The notes: a model not told the origin generated them from the letters alone. Positions 1 to 10,738 are shown, counted from the first letter of the stretch. The stretch: 64,000 nt of DNA from Dokdonella fugitiva (GCF_004342425.1 NZ_SLWQ01000008.1:169288-233287), one strand, 5' to 3'. A program made the numbers and translations.

Positions 1-327
<327 letters not shown>

Positions 328-332
328 GGCTC

Positions 333-965
333 TCACTTGCCGATGGCCGCGTCCGCGTTGCGCACCGCCTCGACGAAGCGGCGCATGCGCGCGGGATCCT
401 TGATGCCGGGAGCGGTCTCGATGCCGCTCGACACGTCGACCGCATAGGGTCGCACGAGCGCGATTGCCTGCGCCACATTGTCGGCGGTGAGGCCACCGGC
501 GAGGATCGTCGATCGGCCGAGGCGCGGCGCGCGCCGCCAATCGAAGGTCTCGCCAGTGCCACCGAGCGCACCGAGCGCATGGCTGTCGAGCAGGAAGCCG
601 CTCGCCGCGGGATGCAGGCCGACGTACGCGACCGCATCGTCGACCGATGCCATCGGCACCGCCTTGACGTAGCGGCGCGAGAAGCTCGACGCGAACGAGC
701 CCGGCTCGGCGCCGTGGAACTGCAGCAGGTCGGGTTGCACGCCGGCGATCACTTCCTCGATCCAGCCCGGATCGTCGTCCATGAACAGCGCGACCGCCAT
801 CATGAACGGCGGCAGCATGCGGCGGATCTCGCGCGCCTGGCTGATGCCGATGAAACGCTGGCTGCGTCGCGTGAACACGAGGCCGATCGCCTCGATGCCG
901 AGATCGACCGCGAGCCGCGCATCCTGCGGACGCGTGATGCCACAGAACTTGATGCGCGTGCTCAA
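333..965 (-). CDS. trpF: Phosphoribosylanthranilate isomerase
   Basis: TrpF performs the Amadori rearrangement of N-(5-phosphoribosyl)anthranilate to CdRP in tryptophan synthesis. The 210-residue product begins with [15 protein letters not shown], carrying the catalytic cysteine of the KFCG motif, and ends with the phosphate-binding LAGGLT and VDVSSGIE motifs of the TIM-barrel family. The start is TTG at 965-963: it overlaps the truA stop as TTGA and is preceded by a good GAGGTGA ribosome site. An ATG nine codons upstream lacks such a site. Translational coupling to truA is likely. Length is normal for the family. Confidence 0.93.
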   Translation of the reverse strand: MSTRIKFCGITRPQDARLAVDLGIEAIGLVFTRRSQRFIGISQAREIRRMLPPFMMAVALFMDDDPGWIEEVIAGVQPDLLQFHGAEPGSFASSFSRRYVKAVPMASVDDAVAYVGLHPAASGFLLDSHALGALGGTGETFDWRRAPRLGRSTILAGGLTADNVAQAIALVRPYAVDVSSGIETAPGIKDPARMRRFVEAVRNADAAIGK

Positions 966-1729
966 CGGGTCACCTCGGGAGGAAGATTCCATTCTGCGGG
1001 GTAGCATGGCGCGAGGAACGTCAGCCCCGACGCCGGCGCGGTAGGGCCCGCGACGCTGCGGTCGCGCCCCTGCAGCAACTCGGCGAGCCACGCCTCGCTG
1101 CGCTCGCCGCGGCCGATCGGCAGCAGCGAGCCGACGATGTTGCGCACCATGTGATGGAGGAACGCATTCGCCTCGATGTCGATCGCGACTTCGTCGCCGT
1201 CGCGCGCGACGGCGATCGCGTGCACGTTGCGCATCGGCGAATTCGCCTGGCACGCGACGGTGCGGAATGCGCTGAAATCATGCTCGCCGACGAGCACCTG
1301 CGCCGCGCGGTGCATCGCCGCGACGTCGAGCGGAACGCGTTCCCAGGTCACGAAGCGCGCGGCGAGCGCCGCGCGCACGGTGCGGTTGAGGATCGTGTAG
1401 CGGTAACGCCGCGCGCGGGCGCCGAAGCGCGCATGGAAGCCGTCCGCGACCGGCCGCGCCCACAGCACGGCGACGTCGCGCGCGAGCCGTGAATTTGCGC
1501 CGAGCACCCAGGCGCGCTGGCTGCGCGTCGCGTCGGTGTCGAAGTGCACGACCTGGCAGCGCGCGTGCACGCCGGCGTCGGTGCGCCCGGCGCACGTCAC
1601 TTCGACCGGGTGCGCCGCGACGAACGAAAGGGCCGCTTCTACCTCGCCCTGGACGCTGCGCCCGTGCGACAGGCGCTGCCAGCCCGAGAAGTCGGTGCCG
1701 TCGTATTCGATGCCGAGGGCGAGGCGCAT
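962..1729 (-). CDS. truA: tRNA pseudouridine(38-40) synthase
   Basis: TruA converts uridines 38-40 in the anticodon arm of tRNAs to pseudouridine. The 255-residue protein has the N-terminal [11 protein letters not shown] motif, the catalytic aspartate D51 in GRTDAGVHA, the YRYTILNR strand and the C-terminal HHMVRNIVG motif. It is the first gene of a truA-trpF-trpB unit and overlaps trpF by 4 bp. A strong terminator at 1833-1866 separates it from upstream fimV, so its promoter should lie between about 1730 and 1832, a stretch that also contains a heptamer array. Confidence 0.95.
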   Translation of the reverse strand: MRLALGIEYDGTDFSGWQRLSHGRSVQGEVEAALSFVAAHPVEVTCAGRTDAGVHARCQVVHFDTDATRSQRAWVLGANSRLARDVAVLWARPVADGFHARFGARARRYRYTILNRTVRAALAARFVTWERVPLDVAAMHRAAQVLVGEHDFSAFRTVACQANSPMRNVHAIAVARDGDEVAIDIEANAFLHHMVRNIVGSLLPIGRGERSEAWLAELLQGRDRSVAGPTAPASGLTFLAPCYPAEWNLPPEVTR

Positions 1730-1738
1730 GAGAAGCCG

Positions 1739-1925
1739 TGATTGGTGATTGGTGATTGGTGATTCGTGATGGTGATTCGGAAGAGCGTAGATATCGCTGC
1801 GTGCAGTGTTCGCGGGGACCGGCCGCTGATCGAAAAAAGGGGAGCCGGGCTCGCCCGGCTCCCCTTGGATGAATGCGGGTCCGTGGTTCTAACGAATCAC
1901 GAATCACCAATCCCGAATCACGGCT
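1739..1925. repeat. Inverted pair of GATTGGT/GATTCGT heptamer arrays
   Basis: The fimV-truA gap carries about five tandem heptamers of the GATTGGT/GATTCGT type at 1739-1780 and about four in the opposite orientation (ACGAATC, ACCAATC, CCGAATC) at 1890-1921. They flank an approximately 110-bp core that includes the fimV terminator. The two arrays can pair as a long imperfect stem. Similar pairs occur at 23293-23396 and 38157-38391. Function unknown. Confidence 0.8.
1833..1866 (-). terminator. Rho-independent terminator after fimV
   Basis: On the minus strand a 13-bp GC-rich stem (AAGGGGAGCCGGG paired with its complement, 4-nt loop) is followed by six T residues at 1838-1833. It lies about 60 bp after the fimV stop and upstream of truA, and would end the fimV transcript. 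Confidence 0.88.
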
Positions 1926-4613
1926 CTAGCGCAGTTCCGAGATCAGGCGATGCGCTTCGGCCTTCTGCGCGTCGTTGCCTTCGGCGACCACTTCCTCGAG
2001 CATCGAGCGTGCACCGTCCGGATCGCCCATGTCCATGTAGGCCTTGGCGAGATCGAGCTTGGTCCCGATCGCGTCCTCGCCGGCGAAGAAATCGTCGTCC
2101 AGGGTCGTTTCCTTCATCGCGGGCGCGGGCTCCTTCGCAGCGGGCATGGGCGCCGGTTCGGGCACCTTGGTCGCCGGCGCCTCCAGCGGCGGCAGGTCGT
2201 CGAACGTGAACGCGTCCGCAGCCGGTGGCGGTGGCGGCGTGTGCGCATGCGTGGCCGGCGGCGCATCGGCGAAGCCGAAGCCGTAGTCGTCCTCTGCCTG
2301 CGTGCCCGCCGCGGTCGCGGGCGCGACCGGCGTGTCCGCGTGGCCGAAGCCGTAATCGTCGGTGTCGAGCGCCGGGCGCTCCGCGGTGTCGGCGAATGCG
2401 GACCCCGAATCGTATGCATGGCTCGTCGCGAACAACGGATTGTGCGGCGCGAGCTCCTGCCCCATCGCCTGCGCCTCCTGCCATTCCGGCTGGTTCGGAT
2501 CGGTGACATAGGCGTGCATTTCGGCCGCCGTGTCCTCGAACCGGGCCACGTCGCGCTCGGCGTAGTAGAGGCTCAGCAATTCCAGGTACAGGCCGACGTT
2601 GCCCGGCTCGCGCTCGATCTGCTCGCGCAGCGCGGTGGCTTCCGCCTCCATCACGTCGCTGGTCGCGCCGCCGCCGACCGGCGAGTCGCCGAAGGCGTCG
2701 GCGATCGAGGGCCGGTTGCCGTTCGTGTCGGCCGGCACCGCCTTGCGCTTGCGCATGCCGAAGAGGCCGAGCAGCACGAGCAGCACGCCGCCGCCGAGAG
2801 CCGCGGGCTTGACCCATGGCGCGTCGTACCAGGCCGGCTCCGGCTGCGTCGCAGGGGCCGGCTTCTTCGCCGTCGAGGCGGGCGTCGGCTTGGCCGAAGT
2901 CCCGGTCGTCGCCGTGGTCGGCGGCGTGGCCGGCAACGGCGTCACCGTCGCGCCACTGGCCGGCGCAGCCGTCGGCGGCGTCGAAGCGGGCGTCGTCGAT
3001 GCGCTGGGCGCCGGCGTCGACGCCGGCGTGGTCTTGCCGTCCGCGGTCGACGTGGCCGTCGCGGGCACCGCCGCGGTCGTCGCATCAGGCGTCGATGCGG
3101 GGGGCGTCGAACCCGACGCCGGCGCCGACGGAGACGATGCGGGCGCCGCAGGCGACGCCGTGCTCGTCGTCAACGGCGTCGCCGCGTGCGTGTCGGTCTT
3201 CGCGACGTCGGTACCGGGCGTGGTCGCCTTGCCGGCATCGCCCCAGATGTCCTTCTTGTCGATCGCCGTGTCCTTGGCGCTCGACGCCGGAGTCGTCGGC
3301 GCCGTCGCCGCGACCGGCGTCGCCGTCGTGGTGCCGGCCGGCTTGCCCGCGTTCTTCGCGGCGGCGTCGGCCTTGGCCTGCAATTCCTTGAGCTTCTGCT
3401 GCAGGTCGGCGATCTCGGAGTCCTTGAGGCTGATCAGGCGGTCGTTCTTGCCCTTGAGGTCCTCGAGTTCCTTCACGCGCGACTTCAATTCGGTCGCTTC
3501 CAGTTCGCGCGCGGCAAGGGCTTCCTTCGTGCGCGCGAGTTCGCGCTTGGCTTCGGCGTTCGCCGCCGCGCCGCTGCCGCTGCCGGGCTGGTCGGCCATC
3601 GCGACGCTGCCCTTGCCCGACTTCGGCGGCACGAGTTCGAGGCGCTCGCCACCGCCCCTGGCCTCGGCGCCAGCCGTGCTGGTCTTGGCAAGCTTCGTTT
3701 CCTTCGGTGCCGCCGTCACGGGTGCCGGCGCTTCGCTGCTCGACGCGACGCGCGTCGGCGCCGCGCGGCCACCGCGCCAGTCCTCGACTTGCGCGCGGAC
3801 CTGCGCGGCCGCCTCGCTCGCCGAGCCGATCGCCTTCGCCTCGTCGGCGCTCGGGATGCGCAGGATCGCTCCCCGCTTGAGCGCGTTGATGTTGTCCTTG
3901 TAGAACGCGTCCGGATTGTTCTTGAGCAGCGCGAGCATCATCTGGTCGAGGTTGACGCCACCGTCCGGGCGCGCGGCGCGCGCGATGCCGGACAGCGTTT
4001 CGCCTTCCTTGACCGGGCCGTATTCGCCTTCCAGCACCTTGCGCGGCGCGGCAGCGACCGGCGCGGGCTTCTCGCGCGGCGTCGCGGCCGGTTTCTCGGC
4101 GACGGGCGGCTTCTCCGCCGCGGCGACCGGTTCCTTCTCGCGCCGCGGCGTCGCGGGCGCGCGCGTGGCCGGCGTCGGCGCGGCTGCGACCGCTGCCGGG
4201 GCGCTGCGCGAAGGCGCGGTCACCGGCGGGTCGAGCAGCACGGTGTATTCGCGCAACAGGCGTCCCTTCGGCCAGTTCGCCTCGACGAGGAAGTCGAGGT
4301 AGCTGTCGTGCACGGGTTCCTTGCTCGTCACGCGGATGACGACCTGGCCGCTCGCACTCTTGCCGACCGAGAAGTCGAGCGGCACGTTGAGGTGGCTGCG
4401 CGAGATGCCCACGCGCTCGAAATCCTCCGCGGCGGCGAGGCTCACGAGCAAGCCCTCCGCTTCGCCGGCCGTGCCCTGGATCACCGGGATCTCGGCGTCA
4501 AGCGGCTGATTGAGCTTGGATTTCACATGGACGGGGCCGAGGCCCAGCGCGAGCGCGTTCGTTCCGCCCAACGCGAGCGCGATCGCAAGCGATAGTTGCA
4601 GCGGTCGTTTCAT
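1926..4613 (-). CDS. fimV: FimV/TspA-like polar hub protein
   Basis: FimV proteins are inner-membrane, peptidoglycan-linked hub proteins that organise the cell pole and type IV pilus or twitching functions. The 895-residue product has a signal peptide (about 1-22), the FimV N-terminal domain with VKSKLNQPLDAEIP (28-41), a LysM-like segment (about 195-255), a coiled coil (about 350-425), a long Thr/Ala/Pro-rich linker, one transmembrane helix near 605-625, an acidic TPR-bearing cytoplasmic part and the FimV C-terminal domain (LDLAKAYMDMGD, near 855-866). The position between asd and truA is the usual one in pseudomonads and xanthomonads. The Ala/Thr/Pro linker produces a long spurious antisense ORF. 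Confidence 0.9.
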   Translation of the reverse strand: MKRPLQLSLAIALALGGTNALALGLGPVHVKSKLNQPLDAEIPVIQGTAGEAEGLLVSLAAAEDFERVGISRSHLNVPLDFSVGKSASGQVVIRVTSKEPVHDSYLDFLVEANWPKGRLLREYTVLLDPPVTAPSRSAPAAVAAAPTPATRAPATPRREKEPVAAAEKPPVAEKPAATPREKPAPVAAAPRKVLEGEYGPVKEGETLSGIARAARPDGGVNLDQMMLALLKNNPDAFYKDNINALKRGAILRIPSADEAKAIGSASEAAAQVRAQVEDWRGGRAAPTRVASSSEAPAPVTAAPKETKLAKTSTAGAEARGGGERLELVPPKSGKGSVAMADQPGSGSGAAANAEAKRELARTKEALAARELEATELKSRVKELEDLKGKNDRLISLKDSEIADLQQKLKELQAKADAAAKNAGKPAGTTTATPVAATAPTTPASSAKDTAIDKKDIWGDAGKATTPGTDVAKTDTHAATPLTTSTASPAAPASSPSAPASGSTPPASTPDATTAAVPATATSTADGKTTPASTPAPSASTTPASTPPTAAPASGATVTPLPATPPTTATTGTSAKPTPASTAKKPAPATQPEPAWYDAPWVKPAALGGGVLLVLLGLFGMRKRKAVPADTNGNRPSIADAFGDSPVGGGATSDVMEAEATALREQIEREPGNVGLYLELLSLYYAERDVARFEDTAAEMHAYVTDPNQPEWQEAQAMGQELAPHNPLFATSHAYDSGSAFADTAERPALDTDDYGFGHADTPVAPATAAGTQAEDDYGFGFADAPPATHAHTPPPPPAADAFTFDDLPPLEAPATKVPEPAPMPAAKEPAPAMKETTLDDDFFAGEDAIGTKLDLAKAYMDMGDPDGARSMLEEVVAEGNDAQKAEAHRLISELR

Positions 4614-4641
4614 CTAGGCATGCCCCCCGGAGGCGTAGGGA

Positions 4642-4667
4642 CCCGTTTCGGGCCATCTCGAAACGGG
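4642..4667 (-). promoter_or_regulatory. Leader hairpin upstream of fimV
   Basis: A perfect 9-bp inverted repeat (CCCGTTTCG / CGAAACGGG) with an 8-nt loop lies 29 bp before the fimV ATG, inside the predicted 5' leader. No T-run follows on the minus strand, so it is not a normal terminator. It could influence mRNA stability or translation. Confidence 0.45.
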
Positions 4668-4684
4668 CTTATAACACAATCGTA

Positions 4685-4712
4685 ACTATAGATCACACAT
4701 ACCATTTCGCAA
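4685..4712 (-). promoter_or_regulatory. Predicted sigma-70 promoter for fimV
   Basis: Read on the minus strand: TTGCGA (4712-4707), a 16-bp spacer, then TATAGT (4690-4685). A start near 4678 would give a leader of about 65 nt containing the hairpin at 4642-4667. A second AT-rich stretch (TTATAA, near 4670) is an alternative -10. Confidence 0.5.
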
Positions 4713-4725
4713 ACACCGAGGGCCG

Positions 4726-5757
<1,032 letters not shown>

Positions 5758-5799
5758 GGTCGATGCCGGTGCTGGGCTTAACGGAAAGGGGTTCGAGCA

Positions 5800-6813
5800 T
5801 CACGCGGAACGGCCGTCGCGCGCCAATGACGCGTCGGCATTAAGCGGGTTCGCCGGCCGGCCCGCATGGGGTCCGGCGCCGAGCGCCGCGGTCAGGTTGT
5901 CGACCGCGAGCGCGACCATCGCGCGCCGCGTCGCCTCGCTCGCGCTGGCGATGTGCGGCGTGAGCACGACGTTGCGGCAGGCGAGCAGGCGCGGATGCAC
6001 CGCCGGCTCGCCCTCGTAGACGTCCAGCCCGGCCGCGGCGATGCGCCCGGCGGCGAGCGCGTCGGCGAGAGCGGCGTCGTCGACGATGCCGCCGCGCGCG
6101 ATGTTCACGAGCGTCGCGCCCGGTTTCATGCGCGCGAGTTCGGTCGCGCCGATCGCATGATGGGTCTGTGCCGAATGCGGCAGCGCGAGCACGAGATGGT
6201 CGCTGTGCACGAGCAGCTCGTTCATGGCGACATGGGCCGCCGCGCAGTCGCGCTCGACGTCCGGCGCCAGGCGCGAGCGGTTGTGGTAGAGCACGCGCAT
6301 GCCGAAGCCGCGCGCGCGGCGCGCGATCGCCTGGCCGATGCGCCCCATGCCGAGGATGCCGAGCGTGCTGCCGTGCACGTCGCGGCCGAGCATGAGTTCG
6401 AACGACCACGTCGTCCAGCGGCCTTCGCGCAGCCAGCGTTCGGCTTCGGTCACGCGCCGTGCGGTCGCGAGCAGCAGCGCCCAGGCGAAATCCGCGGTCG
6501 TCTCGGTGAGCACGTCGGGCGTGTTCGTGGCGACGATGCCCGCGGCGGTGAGCGCCGCGACGTCGAGGTTGTCGTAGCCGACGCCGACATTGGCGATCGC
6601 GCGCAGGCGTTTCGCACCGGCGATCACCGCCGCGTCGATGCGGTCGGGAATGAACACCAGCGCGCCGTCGACGTCGCGCAGGCCGGCGCGCAGCTCGTCC
6701 GCGCTGCGCGGCGCGACCTCGGCTTCGACGCACACGTCGAAATGGCGCTCGAGGCGCGCCAGGATGTCGCCGAAGACCGGCTGGGTCACCCAGACGCGTG
6801 GTCGCGCGCTCAT
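5800..6813 (-). CDS. D-isomer-specific 2-hydroxyacid dehydrogenase (glyoxylate/hydroxypyruvate reductase type)
   Basis: The 337-residue cytoplasmic NAD(P)H-dependent enzyme probably reduces 2-keto acids such as glyoxylate or hydroxypyruvate to D-2-hydroxy acids. The Rossmann nucleotide loop is [11 protein letters not shown] (151-161). The catalytic triad is R240 (NIARGG), E269 (YEGEP) and H287 (TPHIAS). The order Arg, Glu, His and the length fit the GhrB/GyaR subgroup rather than 3-phosphoglycerate dehydrogenase, as no ACT domain is present. The ATG overlaps the aroC stop as ATGA, so the two are translationally coupled. The exact substrate cannot be read from the sequence. Confidence 0.88.
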   Translation of the reverse strand: MSARPRVWVTQPVFGDILARLERHFDVCVEAEVAPRSADELRAGLRDVDGALVFIPDRIDAAVIAGAKRLRAIANVGVGYDNLDVAALTAAGIVATNTPDVLTETTADFAWALLLATARRVTEAERWLREGRWTTWSFELMLGRDVHGSTLGILGMGRIGQAIARRARGFGMRVLYHNRSRLAPDVERDCAAAHVAMNELLVHSDHLVLALPHSAQTHHAIGATELARMKPGATLVNIARGGIVDDAALADALAAGRIAAAGLDVYEGEPAVHPRLLACRNVVLTPHIASASEATRRAMVALAVDNLTAALGAGPHAGRPANPLNADASLARDGRSA

Positions 6814-7910
6814 TCCACGCGACCCGGCACGCGCGGCTCGACCGCCCCCACGTCGCCGCACTGCGCGCGATGGCGCAGCGCCTGGTCCATCAGCACGAGC
6901 GCGACCATCGCCTCGGCGATCGGAGTCGCGCGGATGCCCACGCAGGGATCGTGGCGGCCCTTGGTGACGACTTCGACCGGCTCGCCGGCGAGGTTCACGC
7001 TGCGGCCCGGGACGAGGATGCTCGAGGTCGGCTTCAACGCGATCGACGCAACCAGCGCCTGCCCGGTCGAGATGCCGCCGAGGATGCCGCCGGCATGGTT
7101 GGAGAGGAACCCCTGCGGCGTGATCTCGTCGCGATGCGCGCTGCCGCGCTGGGCGACCGCGGCGAAGCCGTCGCCGATCTCGACGCCCTTGACCGCGTTG
7201 ATGGACATCAGCGCGGCGGCAAGCTCGCCGTCGAGCTTGCCGTAGATCGGCTCGCCCCAGCCCGCCGGCACGCCGTCGGCGACGACGGTGACGCGCGCAC
7301 CGACCGAGTCGCCGGACTTGCGCAGTGCATTCACGTACGCCTCGAGTTCCTCGACCATCGCGGCGTCGGGCCAGAAGAACGGATTGGTCTCGACCGCGTC
7401 CCAGTCGAACGCGCGCGGCACGAGGTCGCCGATCTGTACGAGATGGCCGCGCACGCGCACGCCGTGGCGCTCGGCGAGCCACTTCTTGGCGATCACCGCG
7501 GCGGCGACGCGCATCGTCGTCTCGCGCGCGGACGAACGACCGCCTCCGCGCGGGTCGCGGATGCCGTACTTCTGCCAGTAGGTGTAGTCGGCGTGGCCGG
7601 GACGGAACGTATCGAGCAGGTCGCCGTAGTCCTTCGAACGCTGGTCGGTGTTGCGGATCACGAGCGCGATCGGCGTGCCGGTCGTGCGGCCCTGATACAC
7701 GCCCGAGAGGATCTCGACCTCGTCGGCCTCGTGCCGCTGCGACGTGAAGCGGCTGCGCCCGGTCGCGCGCCGCTCGAGGTCGGCGCGGAATTCCTCCGGC
7801 GCGAGCGCGAGCCCCGGCGGGCAGCCGTCGACGACGCAGCCGATCGCCGGGCCGTGGCTTTCACCGAAGGTCGTCACCGTCAGGAGCTTGCCGAAGGAAT
7901 TGCTGGACAT
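6810..7910 (-). CDS. aroC: Chorismate synthase
   Basis: AroC eliminates phosphate from 5-enolpyruvylshikimate-3-phosphate to give chorismate, using reduced FMN. The 366-residue protein starts with [21 protein letters not shown], the first family signature, and contains the [24 protein letters not shown] and [12 protein letters not shown] signatures. Length matches bacterial AroC. It feeds the tryptophan genes a few kb downstream and is coupled to the dehydrogenase gene by a 4-bp overlap. Confidence 0.97.
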   Translation of the reverse strand: MSSNSFGKLLTVTTFGESHGPAIGCVVDGCPPGLALAPEEFRADLERRATGRSRFTSQRHEADEVEILSGVYQGRTTGTPIALVIRNTDQRSKDYGDLLDTFRPGHADYTYWQKYGIRDPRGGGRSSARETTMRVAAAVIAKKWLAERHGVRVRGHLVQIGDLVPRAFDWDAVETNPFFWPDAAMVEELEAYVNALRKSGDSVGARVTVVADGVPAGWGEPIYGKLDGELAAALMSINAVKGVEIGDGFAAVAQRGSAHRDEITPQGFLSNHAGGILGGISTGQALVASIALKPTSSILVPGRSVNLAGEPVEVVTKGRHDPCVGIRATPIAEAMVALVLMDQALRHRAQCGDVGAVEPRVPGRVE

Positions 7911-8085
7911 GTGGTTCGCTGCTGGCTGGTCGTGATGCGGATCGCGAACTCCGCGACGTCATTGCGCGAAAGCGGTAAACCATCTTGCGCGTCTGGAGGG
8001 GCGCGCCTTCCAATACCCGACCAAGGCGCTCGCTGACCACGACGCCGGGGCCGGCGTGACCCGGAGCGACGGAGGTCCGCCCCCC
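7911..8085. other. aroC-prmB intergenic region with repeat remnant
   Basis: This 175-bp gap has no convincing ORF. Around 7957-7978 it contains GTCATTGCGCGAAAGCGG, a variant of the palindromic repeat seen as a full inverted pair at 18131-18225. No clear terminator was found for prmB. Confidence 0.4.
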
Positions 8086-9048
8086 CTACTTGCGCGCACT
8101 CGCCGCGCGATGGATCTCCGCGGCATGCTCGACGAGGTCGCGCCGGTCGAGCAGGAAAACGCCCATCTGGCCGACGTTGAACTCGATCCAGTTGAACGGC
8201 ACGTTCGGCAACGTCGCGACGAGCGCGCGTTCGCTCTCGCCGACCTCGACGATGAGCACGCCGTCCTCGGTGAGATGGTCCGGTGCCGCCGCGAGGATGC
8301 GCAATGCGAAATCGAGCCCGTCGTGGCCCGCGGTCAAGCCTAGTTTCGGCTCGTGGCCGTACTCGGGCGGCAGTGCGGCGAATTCCTGTTCGGTCACGTA
8401 CGGCGGATTGCTCACGATGAGGTCGTAGCGCTCGCCGGCGAAGCTGGCGAACAGGTCCGACTTGATCACGCGCACGCGCTCGCCGACGTCCTGGAATTCG
8501 ACGTTCTCGCGCGCGAGCGCGAGCGCATCGTCGCTGATGTCGGCGAGATCGACCTGCCAGTCCGGGTTGTGCGCGGCCATCGCGATGCCGATGCAGCCCG
8601 AACCCGTGCACAGGTCGAGCGCGCGCTCGACGTGGCGCTCGTCGAGCCACGGCGAGAAGCCGCCCTGGATCAGCTCGGCGATCGGCGAGCGCGGCACCAG
8701 GGCGCGTCCGTCCGACTTGAACTTGAGGCCGGCGAACCACGCCTCGCCGGTCAGGTAGGCGACCGGGCGATGCTCGTCGACGCGGCGGTCGATCAGCGCG
8801 AGCACGGCGTGCTTCTCCGCTGCGGTGAGCTTCGCCTGGCCGTAGGCGGGCGAAAGGTCATGCGGCAGGTGCAGCGCGTGCAGCACGAGGTGGGTGGCCT
8901 CGTCGAGCGCGTTGTCGTAGCTGTGGCCGAAGGTGAGGCCGGCGGCGCCGAAGCGGCTCGCGCCGTAGCGGATGAAATCGACGATCGTCGCGAGTTCCTG
9001 CGTCACGTTGGCGTCCGCCAATTCGAAGGGTCGAGCAGTATAGGGCAT
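8086..9048 (-). CDS. prmB: 50S ribosomal protein L3 N5-glutamine methyltransferase
   Basis: PrmB methylates a glutamine of ribosomal protein L3 using S-adenosylmethionine. The 320-residue product has an N-terminal helical domain (to about residue 115), the SAM-binding loop LDLCTGSGCIG (144-154) and the catalytic NPPY motif at 214-217, shared with PrmC. The EPKLGLTAGHDGLDF segment and the position next to aroC favour PrmB over PrmC. The ATG at 9048 was chosen because the protein from there matches the family; the frame is open further upstream but encodes only arginine-rich, non-homologous sequence. Confidence 0.9.
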   Translation of the reverse strand: MPYTARPFELADANVTQELATIVDFIRYGASRFGAAGLTFGHSYDNALDEATHLVLHALHLPHDLSPAYGQAKLTAAEKHAVLALIDRRVDEHRPVAYLTGEAWFAGLKFKSDGRALVPRSPIAELIQGGFSPWLDERHVERALDLCTGSGCIGIAMAAHNPDWQVDLADISDDALALARENVEFQDVGERVRVIKSDLFASFAGERYDLIVSNPPYVTEQEFAALPPEYGHEPKLGLTAGHDGLDFALRILAAAPDHLTEDGVLIVEVGESERALVATLPNVPFNWIEFNVGQMGVFLLDRRDLVEHAAEIHRAASARK

Positions 9049-9121
9049 GCGCCGCCGCGGCCCCGCGATACGCGGCCGCATCGCGCGCGCGCGGGCCGCC
9101 GCGTACGGTGCCCGGCGCCCG

Positions 9122-9127
9122 TATAAT
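9122..9127 (+). promoter_or_regulatory. TATAAT -10 element immediately before the senC ATG
   Basis: A perfect TATAAT ends 6 bp before the ATG at 9134. A normal transcription start 6-8 bp downstream would coincide with the start codon, so the mRNA is probably leaderless. No good -35 is seen. The following CGGCG matches the context of the -10 elements at 10733, 13069 and 21811. Confidence 0.6.
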
Positions 9128-9133
9128 CGGCGG

Positions 9134-9772
9134 ATGGCCCGCCTTCGCAACGCCGGTCGCATTTCCGCGAACTGGCTCATCATCATCGCCGCCTTCGCCG
9201 CCGCCGCCGGCCTCTGGCTCGGCATGCGCGTGCTCGCGCCGGCACGAGGCCCTGCCCTCGCGACCGTCGTGATGTATCCCGCGCCGCGCGAACTGCCCGC
9301 GTTCGAACTCGATCGCAGCGACGGCGGCAAGCTCAGGCTCGACGACTGGAAGGGACGCTGGACGATCGTGTTCTTCGGCTACACGAATTGCCCCGACGTC
9401 TGCCCGACGACGCTGTCGGATTTCAAGCAGGTGTGGAAGCGCCTGCCGGCGGCGACGAAGCAGCGCGTGCGCTTCGACTTCGTTTCGGTCGACCCGCAAC
9501 GCGACACGCCGGCCCAGCTCGCGCGCTACGTCGGCTTTTTCGATCCGGACTTCGTCGCCGCGAGCGGCAGCGACGAGCAGCTGACGCGCCTCACCCACGC
9601 GCTCGGGCTCGTCTACGCGCGCGGCGAACCCAGGGACGGCACCTACGAGGTCGACCACAGCGCGTCGGCCGTGCTCATCGATCCCGAGGGCCACCAGGCC
9701 GGCGTGATGCGGCCGCCGTTCGACGCGGCGAAGATCGCGGCGGACCTCGTCGCGCTCGCGGGAACACGCTGA
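9134..9772 (+). CDS. SCO1/SenC/PrrC family copper-binding thioredoxin-like protein
   Basis: SCO proteins deliver copper to, or act as thiol reductants for, the CuA centre of cytochrome c oxidase. The 212-residue protein has one N-terminal membrane anchor (about 13-33), then a periplasmic thioredoxin fold with the copper ligands C86 and C90 in TNCPDVCPTT and H175 in YEVDHSASA, plus the VSVDPQRDTP motif. It overlaps psd by 1 bp (TGATG). No oxidase gene lies nearby. No Shine-Dalgarno sequence precedes the ATG, in keeping with a leaderless transcript. Confidence 0.92.
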   Translation: MARLRNAGRISANWLIIIAAFAAAAGLWLGMRVLAPARGPALATVVMYPAPRELPAFELDRSDGGKLRLDDWKGRWTIVFFGYTNCPDVCPTTLSDFKQVWKRLPAATKQRVRFDFVSVDPQRDTPAQLARYVGFFDPDFVAASGSDEQLTRLTHALGLVYARGEPRDGTYEVDHSASAVLIDPEGHQAGVMRPPFDAAKIAADLVALAGTR

Positions 9773-10638
9773 TGCGCGCGTCCGTCGCCCTGCAATACGT
9801 GCTGCCGCATCGCTTCCTGTCGCGCCTCGTGCTGTGGGGCACGCGCTGGACGTTCGCGCCGTGGAAGGACTTCCTGATCCGGCGCATCGTCAAGGCCTAT
9901 CGCGTCGACCTCGGCGAAGCCGAACAACCCGATCCGGCCGCATACGCGCACTTCAACGCGTTCTTCACGCGCGCGCTCAAGCCCGGCGCGCGCCCGCAGG
10001 CCGAGGCTGCCGATGCGGTCCTCTGCCCCGCCGACGGTCGCATCAGCCAGGCCGGACCGATCCGCGCCGGCCGCGTGTTCCAGGCCAAGGGGCAGGATTT
10101 CAGCGTCGCCGAACTGCTGGGCGACGAGGCGGCCGCAGCGCCGTACGCGGACGGCCGCTTCGCGACCGTCTACCTGTCGCCGCGCGACTACCACCGCGTG
10201 CACATGCCGCTCGCGGGCGAACTGCTCGAGACCGTGCACGTGCCCGGCCGCCTGTTCAGCGTGGCGTCGTTCGCGGTCGCGGCGGTGCCGCGCCTGTTCG
10301 CGCGCAACGAGCGCCTTGTCTGCCATTTCCGCGGCGCAAACGGGCCGTTCGCGGTGGTGCTCGTCGGCGCGATGCTCGTCTCCGGCATCGAAACCGTCTG
10401 GGGCGGCGTCGAGGTGCCGCCCTATGCCTCGCGCATCACGCGGCGCGACTGGCGCAGCCGCGGCGTCCGCCTCGCGCGCGGTGTGGAGATGGGCCGTTTC
10501 AACATGGGTTCGACGGCGATCGTGCTGCTGCCTGCGGCCGCGACGCTTGATCCCGCCCTGTCGCCGGAGCAGGCGGTACGCGTCGGCGAGCCGATCGGAT
10601 CGCTCGCGGGAGCGAATCTCCTCCCCGGCATGGGTTGA
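9772..10638 (+). CDS. psd: Phosphatidylserine decarboxylase proenzyme
   Basis: Psd decarboxylates phosphatidylserine to phosphatidylethanolamine at the inner membrane, using a pyruvoyl group made by self-cleavage. The 288-residue proenzyme has the N-terminal FNAFFTRALKPGARP motif, CPADGRI, YHRVHMP, and a cleavage site GRFNMGST near the C-terminus, so cleavage should occur between G246 and S247. The family signature is usually LGST; here the leucine is methionine, a mild change that keeps the Gly-Ser bond. The ATG overlaps the senC stop (TGATG), making a two-gene operon. Confidence 0.94.
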   Translation: MRASVALQYVLPHRFLSRLVLWGTRWTFAPWKDFLIRRIVKAYRVDLGEAEQPDPAAYAHFNAFFTRALKPGARPQAEAADAVLCPADGRISQAGPIRAGRVFQAKGQDFSVAELLGDEAAAAPYADGRFATVYLSPRDYHRVHMPLAGELLETVHVPGRLFSVASFAVAAVPRLFARNERLVCHFRGANGPFAVVLVGAMLVSGIETVWGGVEVPPYASRITRRDWRSRGVRLARGVEMGRFNMGSTAIVLLPAAATLDPALSPEQAVRVGEPIGSLAGANLLPGMG

Positions 10639-10667
10639 AATCCCTCTTCCCAAGCCCCCGCACATCA

Positions 10668-10702
10668 GTCACAATGTGACGCGATTGGGCAATTTGTGAC
10701 GC
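10668..10702. promoter_or_regulatory. Candidate operator: GTCACAATGTGAC palindrome plus second TGTGACGC box
   Basis: A perfect 13-bp palindrome (10668-10680) overlaps the first of two TGTGACGC boxes (10675-10682 and 10695-10702), spaced 20 bp or about two helical turns. It lies upstream of a TAGTAT -10 at 10733-10738 and the gene at 10801. This fits a dimeric transcription factor site; TGTGA half-sites are typical of CRP/FNR-family proteins, but the binding protein is unknown. Confidence 0.5.
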
Positions 10703-10732
10703 ACTGGGCGGTCTCATGGGGTAGACCTCGCC

Positions 10733-10738
10733 TAGTAT
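10733..10738 (+). promoter_or_regulatory. -10 element TAGTAT
   Basis: TAGTAT followed by CGGCGCC lies 62 bp before the ATG of the 145-residue protein and downstream of the candidate operator. The CGGC context recurs after other -10 elements in this window. Confidence 0.45.

Noticed and set aside
1950..4595. 881-codon open frame on the plus strand opposite fimV
   Set aside because: It is an arginine-rich shadow of the GC-rich fimV gene, with no domain, ribosome site or family resemblance.
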